Source: Lysinibacillus sp. SGAir0095
GTDB lineage: Bacteria; Bacillota; Bacilli; Bacillales_A; Planococcaceae
Assembly (NCBI RefSeq): GCF_005491425.1
Contig: NZ_CP028083.1
Location: forward strand, 3,038,001-3,102,000
Direction of reading: 5' to 3'
Length of the DNA: 64,000 nucleotides
Positions 55,927-63,399 of the stretch are shown here, piece after piece. The position numbers and the translations under genes are program-made. The notes below the pieces were generated by a model. It was not told where the DNA came from. It worked only from the letters and a program-made list of their open reading frames with translations, and did not search any database. Position 1 is the stretch's first letter; each line of letters starts with the position of its first letter.

Positions 55927-56468
55927 CTAAATCTCTCCTTTAATAGTTGTAATAGCAACATTAGAGTTTCTAGAAATAAACCGTAAGTAATAAATATCTT
56001 TATTGCTGAAGGAGTTATAAAAAAAATAACAACCAAGAGGCATAATCGAACTGTTATTTTTTTTCGTAAATAACGTCGATGCTGTTGACTAATTATCGGT
56101 TGATTTTCGGTGCCTTGCGGGGCAAGGATGTATATGGATACCAAGAAAATACCCAGGATAAAAAAGTGAACAGCTGTTGAGAAATCCAAATCTAAATTAG
56201 CTAAATATCTTGTTACAAGAGGGAAAGATATAAGGCTCCAACCAATACAAACATATAAGTTCCTAAAGTGATAGCCGAAGCACACTTGCCTTAAGAAGAA
56301 AAATGTAAGATGGGTAATTAGAGTTGGAATGACACAATCCAAAAAGAAGGCTGTCAAATAGATGATCAGTGTTTTACTAGATTCTGATATTATCATTTGA
56401 ATCCCAAACTTCAATTTCTCTCTCTCAATCTCATTATATGTTGCTTGATTCAACCATGTAAACAGCAT
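55923..56468 (-). CDS. AgrB-type autoinducer processing protease
   Basis: The protein has 181 residues from the ATG at 56468, the usual AgrB size. The longer frame from 56606 adds 46 basic residues with no ribosome site. The catalytic pair is H67 and C74 in CFGYHFRNLYVC, spaced seven apart as in S. aureus AgrB (H77, C84). Five or six membrane helices follow. It should cut AgrD after the core and form the thiolactone ring. First gene of agrB-agrD-agrC. Confidence 0.82.
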   Translation of the reverse strand: MLFTWLNQATYNEIEREKLKFGIQMIISESSKTLIIYLTAFFLDCVIPTLITHLTFFFLRQVCFGYHFRNLYVCIGWSLISFPLVTRYLANLDLDFSTAVHFFILGIFLVSIYILAPQGTENQPIISQQHRRYLRKKITVRLCLLVVIFFITPSAIKIFITYGLFLETLMLLLQLLKERFR

Positions 56469-56635
56469 ATTTTCTAGCCTATATATCCTATAGACCTCCC
56501 TTCTATTCTTGAGGTATTCATAACGATTTATGACAACCTTTAGACCTATAAATATTCTAGCATTTTTCAATATTATAATCTTTTTTTTCCGAAAATTGAA
56601 CTTCATTTTAATGGTCTGTTTATAAAAAAATACAA

Positions 56636-56687
56636 TACAAAAAAGAGAAAGGTGAAAATTGAGCGCACACTCAATTTCTCCTTTCTC
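56636..56687 (-). terminator. Terminator of the SDR operon
   Basis: GAGAAAGG and CCTTTCTC close a long stem that also pairs AATTGAG with CTCAATT. On the minus strand it ends in TTTTTT. Confidence 0.9.
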
Positions 56688-56758
56688 ACTATAGGAAGCT
56701 AGCTATGTCCCAGCCTATTATTCATCCTGCTTTACTATTACATATTGCATTAAAATGA

Positions 56759-57541
56759 TTAATATTTATAGGATTGGCCGCCATCGATTGGCACAACAAC
56801 CCCATTAATGAAGTCTGCTTGGTTTGAAAGCAGGAAGGCAACTAAGTAACCCACCTCTTCTGGTTTTCCGAAGCGGCGCATTGGGTTTGGTTTTACGAAT
56901 TCTTTCCCTACCTCTTCCCAATTATCACCACCCATTTGACGTAAAGAGCCCTCTACCATTGGCGTCATTATGGCACCTGGTGCAATTGCTTTAATAGAAA
57001 CACCAAATTGTCCATATTCTATTGCTGAATTACGAGTTAATCCAACAACACCATGTTTGGATGCCGCATAGCCGGATTGATTTCCAACACCGCGAATACC
57101 ACCAACAGATGCTGTATTTACAATTGATCCTGACCCTTGTTCTTTCATTACTTTTAATACGTATTTCATGCCGTAGAAGACACCATTTAGGTTGATGGAA
57201 ACCACTTTTTGGAACTCATCGATACCAAAGTCTTCTGTTAAATTTTGTTTTCCTTCGATACCTGCGTTGTTAAAGAAGCCGTCAATTTTACCGAACTTTT
57301 CAACCGTTGCATCAACAAAACCTTTTACAGCATTTTCATCTGCTACGTTTGCTGTAATTAATAATACTTCAGCCTGTGGCGAAATGGCCAACACTTTTTC
57401 TTCTGTTTCTTTTAAACCCACTTCATTCAAGTCTACTAAAACTAGTTTAGCACCCTCTTGTGCTAATTGAAGTGTCGCTGCTTGTCCAAGACCAGATCCT
57501 GCACCAGTTACAATTACTACTTTTTCTTCAAAACGATTCAT
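56759..57541 (-). CDS. SDR-family oxidoreductase
   Basis: This 260-residue classical short-chain dehydrogenase has the cofactor motif TGAGSGLGQ (12-20), NNAG, the catalytic serine in NTASVGGIRG and YAASK. D36 in VLVDLNE favours NAD(H). It lies 19 bases downstream of a paralogous SDR gene with which it shares most motifs, so the pair likely arose by duplication. The substrate is unknown. Confidence 0.88.
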   Translation of the reverse strand: MNRFEEKVVIVTGAGSGLGQAATLQLAQEGAKLVLVDLNEVGLKETEEKVLAISPQAEVLLITANVADENAVKGFVDATVEKFGKIDGFFNNAGIEGKQNLTEDFGIDEFQKVVSINLNGVFYGMKYVLKVMKEQGSGSIVNTASVGGIRGVGNQSGYAASKHGVVGLTRNSAIEYGQFGVSIKAIAPGAIMTPMVEGSLRQMGGDNWEEVGKEFVKPNPMRRFGKPEEVGYLVAFLLSNQADFINGVVVPIDGGQSYKY

Positions 57542-57560
57542 TTTCTAATTCCTCCGTTAT

Positions 57561-58331
57561 TTAAACATTGTATAAAGATCCATCTACTGTGTATGATGAA
57601 GAGCTTACATAAGAAGCTTCATCTGATAGTAAAAATGCAATGACATTAGCTACTTCCTGTGGCTCACCATAACGCTTCATTGGAACTGCATCTTGATAGG
57701 CGGATTGTGCTGCTTCAGCCGCACCTGGTGCAACTTTCGCTTCAATCTGGCGCATCATTTGAGTATTAATAACACCAGGGTTTACTGTATTCACACGCAC
57801 ATTATATGGAGCTGCTTCTAAAGCGGCTACTTTATTTATGCCCATTAGTGCATGTTTCGATGAATTATACAGCATCATATTTGGCGAACCGATTAATCCT
57901 GCCACGGAAGCAGTGTTAACAATCGAACCTGCTTTTTGCTGCTTCATAATTGGCATTACATATTTTAAGCCGTAGAAAGCACCCTTTACGTTAATGTTAT
58001 AGACAAAATCGAAATCTTCTTCTGTAATTTCTTCTAAAATTTTCGCTGGACCTTCAACCCCTGCATTATTTGCAAATCCGTCAATACGACCAAATTTTTC
58101 TACAGTTTGCTCAACATAATTTTTTACTTCTGTTTCTTTTGAAACATCTGCCTTTAACGCAAGGACGCGATTTTCACCTAAGTTAAGTTCCTCTGCAACC
58201 GCTTTCACAGCAGCTTCATTTAAATCCACCAGGGTTAATTTTGCTCCTTCACCTGCAAGCTTACGAGCTATCTCTTTACCGATTCCTCCTGCAGCACCTG
58301 TAATAATGACAACTTTGTTTTCAAATCTCAT
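57561..58331 (-). CDS. SDR-family oxidoreductase
   Basis: This 256-residue classical short-chain dehydrogenase has TGAAGGIGK (12-20), the acidic TLVDLNE after strand two, NNAG, the active serine in NTASVAGLIG and YNSSK. It is the first gene of a two-SDR operon divergent from a TetR regulator, which probably represses both. GGGGAGG precedes the ATG. It could act on alcohols, acetoin-like or steroid-like substrates; the sequence does not decide. Confidence 0.88.
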   Translation of the reverse strand: MRFENKVVIITGAAGGIGKEIARKLAGEGAKLTLVDLNEAAVKAVAEELNLGENRVLALKADVSKETEVKNYVEQTVEKFGRIDGFANNAGVEGPAKILEEITEEDFDFVYNINVKGAFYGLKYVMPIMKQQKAGSIVNTASVAGLIGSPNMMLYNSSKHALMGINKVAALEAAPYNVRVNTVNPGVINTQMMRQIEAKVAPGAAEAAQSAYQDAVPMKRYGEPQEVANVIAFLLSDEASYVSSSSYTVDGSLYNV

Positions 58332-58412
58332 GTTTTGTACCTCCCCTAAAAAATTTAGCTACATTTATAGTTTAGTCGGTTTCACTTTCTGTAAGCCATC
58401 CTTAATATTTGC

Positions 58413-58434
58413 TATAATGTTGGAGAAACCAACA
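58413..58434. promoter_or_regulatory. TetR promoter -10 and overlapping operator
   Basis: TATAAT (58413-58418) is preceded by TGC as an extended -10. It runs directly into TGTTGGAGAAACCAACA (58418-58434), a palindrome with perfect six-base arms. A repressor bound there would block the divergent region. Confidence 0.6.
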
Positions 58435-58471
58435 CTTTTAATCAATCTGTCTAATAGTAGGAGATAATTTG

Positions 58472-59065
58472 ATGAAATCCAATTCCAATCAAGCTTTGCG
58501 TACAAAGCATTTCTTGAAGAAGGCATTTATTGAAATGGTCCATAAAAAGGGATTTAGTGCTGTTACAGTGAAGGACATTGTAGATTATGCACAATATAAT
58601 CGAACAACCTTCTATGTGTACTATCAAAACATTTATGATCTTGTTGAAGAGTTAATGGATGAAATGTTTGAAGCCATCCAGTATACCAGCATGTCTAAAT
58701 ATAAAAGTAATAGTCGGGTGAATGTACAGGAGTTGACACCAAACTCCTTTGAATTGTTGTATTACATTTACGATCACCGTGATTACTTCACATTACTTCT
58801 TGTAGAAGATACATTGCCACGCATTCACCAGCAAATACCTGAAGCGATTTTTAACTTACTAAAAGGGAACTTTGATATTCAATACGGCGTGTCCTTGGTT
58901 GATGATTACTCCCAAAAGCGCTATATGGCATATGGGACGGCAGGGTTGATTTTGGACTGGATAGCACAAGATTTTGATGCGACACCCGGTGAAATGACAG
59001 AGCGTCTCATACGAATTTTAAACACTTTTGCAAAAGGGTTTGTAATAAAAGAAATTGACGCTTAA
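58472..59065 (+). CDS. TetR/AcrR-family regulator
   Basis: The 197-residue regulator has an N-terminal helix-turn-helix (GFSAVTVKDIVDYAQYNRTTFYVYYQN) and a helical C-terminal domain of the YsiA/TetR_C type. The ATG at 58472 is eight bases after AGGAG; the TTG before it is not needed. Divergence from the two SDR genes and the palindrome at 58418-58434 suggest it controls them. Confidence 0.88.
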   Translation: MKSNSNQALRTKHFLKKAFIEMVHKKGFSAVTVKDIVDYAQYNRTTFYVYYQNIYDLVEELMDEMFEAIQYTSMSKYKSNSRVNVQELTPNSFELLYYIYDHRDYFTLLLVEDTLPRIHQQIPEAIFNLLKGNFDIQYGVSLVDDYSQKRYMAYGTAGLILDWIAQDFDATPGEMTERLIRILNTFAKGFVIKEIDA

Positions 59066-59165
59066 CAAACAAATTTTAGTTAACTATATTTTATCTGTTG
59101 CCAACTCATTATCTGTTAGGTTCTTTTTTGATTTTTTTTTCGGATTGCATTTTTACGAAACAAAA

Positions 59166-59193
59166 GCGCATATCCCTTGCTTTGGAAATGCGC
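59166..59193 (-). terminator. Repeated-type hairpin after the 59-residue membrane protein gene
   Basis: GCGCATATCC pairs with GGAAATGCGC, nearly the same hairpin as at 34733-34760. The minus-strand tail is TTTTG, a weak terminator. Confidence 0.5.
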
Positions 59194-59232
59194 CATTGTG
59201 GAATCCGTCAATACGGATAGAATCAATTATTA

Positions 59233-59412
59233 TTAGCCCCCGTTTGTGTATCTATTATCTCCCATAGTATAGTTGGAACTGTCCCCAGGCTTAGCGTTTG
59301 GATTGGTTAAAATATGAGGGTTATTATTCCTTTTCTTACTCCTTAAATCGATTATTAAAGCAAATATTAATATACCTAGAATAAAAATTACAAAGAACCA
59401 AGATACATTCAA
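59233..59412 (-). CDS. Small single-pass membrane protein
   Basis: This 59-residue frame starts with TTG nine bases after an AAAGGGGTG ribosome site. One membrane helix (about residues 4-22, VSWFFVIFILGILIFALII) is followed by a basic stop-transfer RSKKR and a polar tail ending YTNGG. It is too short for usual gene-calling cut-offs but has coding character. Function unknown. Confidence 0.65.
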   Translation of the reverse strand: MNVSWFFVIFILGILIFALIIDLRSKKRNNNPHILTNPNAKPGDSSNYTMGDNRYTNGG

Positions 59413-59553
59413 ATAAAAACACCCCTTTAAATAACATTGTATTCAATTGAGAAAAGCTCTACCCAACAAGAAGATGAAAACCTTGGAATTTTTTTAGTCC
59501 TAGTCTATCTTTTTTAATAATGTGAATAAATCATTTTGGCTTCCATCAATAGG

Positions 59554-60036
59554 TTAAGAAGAAGTTATTTTTCCACCCATTTTAAACAAAAACGGAATTA
59601 GTGCCAATAAACTAATTCCTACAACAAATGTAGATATGACTAGCTCTTTCCATACAATCAAATTCTTCGAAAACATTTGATAGATCACTAATGAATTTAT
59701 TGGAATGTTAAGTAATAATCCAGTAAGTAGTCCAGGTGCATACTTTTTCATCAATATGGTCGCCATTAGATGTGGAAAAATTGCATTAATAATCATTGAA
59801 CCTAGAAAGCCTATAAAAAACCATTTTGCAAGTTCTGATTCTGGCATAAATAAATAACTAAATGCAGCTAAGTAAGCCAAAATTGTGATAAAAATGACAG
59901 CAAAATGAAATTCACTCGAAGTTACTGGCTTTTGAAACTTTGAAGAGTGTTGGGACCACTCAGGCAACCATACTGCTTCCTCAATATTATGAAGTGTGAT
60001 AGCAAAACAAAAAAATACTATGAAATAATACTCCAT
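59554..60036 (-). CDS. HXXEE-domain membrane protein
   Basis: This 160-residue protein has four or five membrane helices and the family signature HNIEEA (residues 16-21). The second conserved segment is FPHLMATIL, continuing with YAPGLLTGLLLNIP. HXXEE proteins are common in Bacillales and of unknown function; the His/Glu cluster suggests a metal-dependent membrane enzyme. A GGTGGGG ribosome site precedes the ATG. Confidence 0.85.
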   Translation of the reverse strand: MEYYFIVFFCFAITLHNIEEAVWLPEWSQHSSKFQKPVTSSEFHFAVIFITILAYLAAFSYLFMPESELAKWFFIGFLGSMIINAIFPHLMATILMKKYAPGLLTGLLLNIPINSLVIYQMFSKNLIVWKELVISTFVVGISLLALIPFLFKMGGKITSS

Positions 60037-60325
60037 CTACCTTTTCCCCACCCATAAAGGTTCCTTTCTCAAACTTTCTTATATCTATTCAGGTGCCCTC
60101 ATTCAATTCAACATAAGTATCCATTAATATATTGAATGTGGGTTTTCAACAATCTGGCCATTTTGTTGAAGATTGTTTTTTCGTTTTTGTGAAAGTCGTT
60201 ATTCAACTGAAGCTCTTGATAGTTTAAGAGATATCGTTTAAAAAATGCAGATTTACTTCGTAAAAATAGTCACGTTTTTATTTAGATAGCATACCTGAAG
60301 CATTTCGATTAAGTTATTAATACGT
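60037..60325. other. Intergenic stretch with small hairpins
   Basis: No gene is seen. TTCAACA/TGTTGAA and AACAATC/GATTGTT form alternative stems at 60145-60177 followed by TTTTTT. Another GTCGTTATTCAAC motif follows. Related pieces recur at 62320-62350. Confidence 0.5.
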
Positions 60326-60802
60326 TTAAACATTTCTATTTGACTTTGTTTTTTCCCGACCTTCTAAATACAAAGACAAAATAGCAGAAATACATAGTGC
60401 CGCTAATAATGTCCATACATTGAAAAATAAATCATTTGAATACGGATTAAGATAGCCAATTTCATATTCAAAATAAGGTTGTGCCGTTATATTAAAATCT
60501 ATTATTCGATATGACGAGTAACTAACTAAAATGATAAATAATAATGTGTAACCTATAATAGAATGCTTTCTACTTACTTTGAGTTTATGATGGATGGCTT
60601 CGAATACGAATATCATGGAAAATAAAAAATATGCGAGAATTGGCATTGGGAAAACGATAAAAAATAACCCTGGATTCCCATTGCTCCACATGAGATTATC
60701 ACCATCTGGATTGAAATTGTTTGTATATCGTTGTACAGTCCATATTGCCCAAATTGTAAGTAAACCTGACAATAAGACACTAACATTGAAAATCAATCGC
60801 AT
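60326..60802 (-). CDS. Four-helix membrane protein, unknown
   Basis: This 158-residue protein has four membrane helices (about 7-25, 45-68, 82-100, 128-147) and a conserved-looking loop, NPDGDNLMWSNGNPGLFF, outside the membrane. It vaguely resembles DUF4306-type Bacillus proteins, which I cannot confirm. It is monocistronic. Confidence 0.6.
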   Translation of the reverse strand: MRLIFNVSVLLSGLLTIWAIWTVQRYTNNFNPDGDNLMWSNGNPGLFFIVFPMPILAYFLFSMIFVFEAIHHKLKVSRKHSIIGYTLLFIILVSYSSYRIIDFNITAQPYFEYEIGYLNPYSNDLFFNVWTLLAALCISAILSLYLEGREKTKSNRNV

Positions 60803-60960
60803 AGTTTTGCCTCCATCCAGATTATCTGTACACGTTTAAATTTATTAAACTCTTCTAATATATTTTGGAGAGATAATATTGTAAGTCCCCCTTAATAACC
60901 TAACCTTCCCAAAGGGTCGTTTAGCAACATTCATAAAAGGTTGTCATCCCAGAAAATGAC

Positions 60961-61004
60961 CCGATTGCTAAAGGAGGGACAATTCCTTTTCTAGAATCAC
61001 GTCC
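60961..61004. repeat. Dispersed hairpin repeat, copy 1
   Basis: GATTGCTAAAGGAGGGACAA is followed by TTCCTTTTCTAGAAT and a closing GTCC. The stem pairs GGAC/GTCC and ATTC/GAAT. It is very similar to 62280-62322. It overlaps the 3' end of the MsrA-like gene. Confidence 0.55.
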
Positions 61005-61470
61005 TATATCTACTTAATATTTCCTCAGGAATATGACAATAATCGTTTGGACACCTGGCTAGCCTATCTTGATGTTCTTCTGCACTTCTCACATAGTTTG
61101 TAAGAGGTAATACCTCAACAACTATACGGTCAAAATCATGTCTCTCACTAAGAAATGCCTTCGCTTCTTCTAAGTGTTCTTGCTTTTCACTATATACTCC
61201 TGTTCTGTATTTCTCACCAACATCCGGTCCTTGTTTATTCAAACTATATGGATCAATTATTTCAAAAAAGTATCCCATTAATTCCCTGATAGTTACCATC
61301 GTTGGGTCATATCCTGTTTTTACACATTCGGCGTAACCATCATAATCACCCTCAAGTGTGTGACTAGTTCCATTAGCTCTTCCCGCTTCTGTAAACTTAA
61401 CGCCAGGTAAGGTTTTTACAAATGCTTGTACGCCCCATAAACATCCACCTGCAAAATATACTATTTCCAT
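60997..61470 (-). CDS. MsrA-like peptide-methionine (S)-S-oxide reductase
   Basis: This 157-residue protein has the MsrA fold. The catalytic cysteine is in FAGGCLWGVQAF (residue 10), where the usual GCFWG is changed to GCLWG. Typical downstream segments are EGDYDGYAECVKTGYDP, GPDVGEKYRTGVY and AEEHQDRLARCP. It reduces methionine S-sulfoxide. The ATG at 61470 follows GGGAGAG. It is somewhat shorter than standard MsrA and lacks the long C-terminal recycling tail. Confidence 0.82.
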   Translation of the reverse strand: MEIVYFAGGCLWGVQAFVKTLPGVKFTEAGRANGTSHTLEGDYDGYAECVKTGYDPTMVTIRELMGYFFEIIDPYSLNKQGPDVGEKYRTGVYSEKQEHLEEAKAFLSERHDFDRIVVEVLPLTNYVRSAEEHQDRLARCPNDYCHIPEEILSRYRT

Positions 61471-61787
61471 ATTGTTCTCTCCCCTATGCAGCAAATTAGC
61501 CCAACAATCTACCCCTGTAGAAAATTCGCTTTTTATCTCCTTAGTATATTACTTTTCACCTCACCTAAATTTTAACATATAAATCAAATTCATTTATTTG
61601 GTGTTATTCCAGAAAATGACTCTATTCATGAAGAAAGACCCTCCCCCTCTTTAATGAAACGGATCGATTTTGGAATAAGCTACTGTAGAATATTGCACAT
61701 TGTTCAGTTATTACTTTGGCATATTTTTTCTATTTACTTCAAATTAGACTTAAATTATACTTTAGTAAATTTCTAAGGAGGCTAGTA

Positions 61788-62135
61788 ATGAGAACTTCTG
61801 TACCTTGCCCTAACTGTCAAAAAGCAATTACTCTTGAAGACTTTGAGGATTTTTCATCTCCATTTACTATGAAGTGCCCACATTGTAGAGCTAAATTGAA
61901 AGAAACAAAAGTTACGCCTTTTCTTATACTTGGTTTAATAGTTATACTTCCTCTATTTATTTATTTAACAGAAACATTAAAGTCGTTGCTAGCAGACTTT
62001 ATCCCTGTTGTCGAAAATATTCCTTCTGTGATTGTCTTTTTAGGACTTTTATATCCACTTTATGCTATATATGAGAGATTAAATGGTCTAATTATGTTTA
62101 ATAAAGGGAATTTAAAATTAAAGAACCGACAATGA
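61788..62135 (+). CDS. Zinc-ribbon two-helix membrane protein
   Basis: The 115-residue protein has CPNC (residues 7-10) and CPHC (about 30-33), which form a small zinc ribbon. Two membrane helices (about 46-62 and 82-100) and a short basic tail follow. AAGGAGG lies six bases before the ATG at 61788. Relatives are uncharacterised. It is monocistronic with its own terminator. Confidence 0.75.
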   Translation: MRTSVPCPNCQKAITLEDFEDFSSPFTMKCPHCRAKLKETKVTPFLILGLIVILPLFIYLTETLKSLLADFIPVVENIPSVIVFLGLLYPLYAIYERLNGLIMFNKGNLKLKNRQ

Positions 62136-62139
62136 AATG

Positions 62140-62163
62140 AGCGTGAGCAATCACGCTTTTTTT
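62140..62163 (+). terminator. Terminator after the zinc-ribbon gene
   Basis: AGCGTGA and TCACGCT form a seven-base stem with a GCAA loop followed by seven T residues. Confidence 0.9.
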
Positions 62164-62279
62164 CATCATATTGTTCACTTAATCAATAGCAAAATTAAAG
62201 AAGATAACTATCTAGAAGAATTGGAATCGGTTTGATTTTAGTTGCCATGGTGATTTTACCTGTTATTTAATAATCTTGC

Positions 62280-62322
62280 CTGATTGCTAAAGAAGGCACA
62301 ATTCCTTTTTAAGAATTGCGCC
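62280..62322. repeat. Dispersed hairpin repeat, copy 2
   Basis: GATTGCTAAAGAAGGCACAA, then TTCCTTTTTAAGAATTGCGCC. The stem is GGC-CAATTC/GAATTG-GCC. It shares most of its length with copy 1 at 60961-61004. Confidence 0.6.
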
Positions 62323-62388
62323 AGATTGTTGAAGTTCGTTATTTAACAAGAACCCTGTTAATAAAAGGAGGTTCTGCAGTCCCTATCT

Positions 62389-62847
62389 TTATTTTACCAT
62401 CAACCTGTTTTCTAGCACTTCTCTATATAAATCTCCGATACTCGTATCATTCATTTTATAGTATTCATTGTGATCTTTGAAAAACACATAGTCATTACCG
62501 TCTTCATCATAATAAATACAATAATCAAATTCATTGCCTTGCGTATCTCGAACTCTTTGTTCGACCAAAAGTGTTATAAATGAAGGAAATTCTTTTACAG
62601 GTTTTGAAGCTACAATCGTACTTTTGATAAGTTCGGATAATCTTTTTCTTTCATCATCAGTTAAGTCAATTTCAATTGTTCTTTCAAAATCATTCGTATG
62701 GGTAAGAGAATAAAATACATAATAAGCATCTTCAGGAGCATCGGCAACTTGGGCGAATGTTTGGTCTTTCTTCTATGTTATAAAAAAGATTAATACCACT
62801 GCTATAACTAAAATAGCAATACATAAAAAGATCGTATTCTTCTTCAC
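62389..62847 (-). pseudogene. Membrane-anchored protein gene broken by an in-frame TAG
   Basis: From GTG at 62847 the frame reads MKKNTIFLCIAILVIAVVLI, a clear membrane anchor, then hits TAG at 62773-62775 (codon 25). The same frame then continues open for 127 codons, with protein-like sequence such as VADAPEDAYYVFYSLTHTND and FDYCIYYDEDGNDYVFFKD, to TAA at 62389. GAGG precedes the start. A single nonsense change would explain this. The intact product would be a 152-residue anchored extracellular protein of unknown function. A sequencing error is the main alternative. Confidence 0.7.
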
Positions 62848-62975
62848 CTTGTTGTTCCTCTCTGTCTCTAAAAATTCCGAAAGATTAAGTGAATTCTTTT
62901 AACAAAATAAATTATAACATAAATTCCAATTTATGTTATAAATGGCATGTAACAATCAGTTTCTATTACTGAAAA

Positions 62976-63002
62976 AGGCGCGATTCTAATAAGAATTGCA
63001 CC
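62976..63002. repeat. Dispersed hairpin repeat, copy 3 (partial)
   Basis: GGCGCGATTC and GAATTGCACC form a hairpin related to copy 2, without the GATTGCTAAAG leader. Confidence 0.45.
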
Positions 63003-63040
63003 CCATCGTTGAATTCGAATTCATTTTTTACCTACTTCAT

Positions 63041-63385
63041 TTATAAAAGGATAATTAGTAATACGAAAGCTAAGATACCTAATACCCCAATCATTGCAGA
63101 ATCTTTTAAGGTATCTTTCACTCGAATATGTGTAATAACGCCACCAATACCTACAGCTACTAATATAGCAGCCCCAATTGTTGCCATACTTTCATTCCAA
63201 TATCCGATAATTAAAAGTCCGGCCGCCACTACTTCAGTTAATCCAGTGACAACGCGAAACCACTGTGGGTAGCCCCATTTAGAGAATGCCTCCTTATGCA
63301 TGTTTGAACCGAATACCTTCATTGTACCAGCCATCAAAAGCATTGCTCCTAAAAGACCTTGCAAAATCCAAGTAATAATTGTCAA
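63041..63385 (-). CDS. DoxX-family membrane protein
   Basis: This 114-residue protein has four membrane helices and the DoxX signature GLLGAMLLMAGTMKVFGS near the N terminus, with a second conserved VVTGLTEVVAAGLLIIGYW. The TTG start lies five bases after AGGAGGAG. DoxX proteins are quinone-linked or redox-associated membrane proteins of mostly unknown role. It lies 14 bases downstream of an NAD(P)-binding oxidoreductase gene and is probably co-transcribed. Confidence 0.87.
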   Translation of the reverse strand: MTIITWILQGLLGAMLLMAGTMKVFGSNMHKEAFSKWGYPQWFRVVTGLTEVVAAGLLIIGYWNESMATIGAAILVAVGIGGVITHIRVKDTLKDSAMIGVLGILAFVLLIILL

Positions 63386-63399
63386 TGAAACTCCTCCTT

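Noticed and set aside
56469-56606. N-terminal extension of AgrB
   Set aside because: The 46 extra codons have no ribosome site, a composition unlike AgrB and TATAAT-like promoter sequence; the 181-residue form has the family size.
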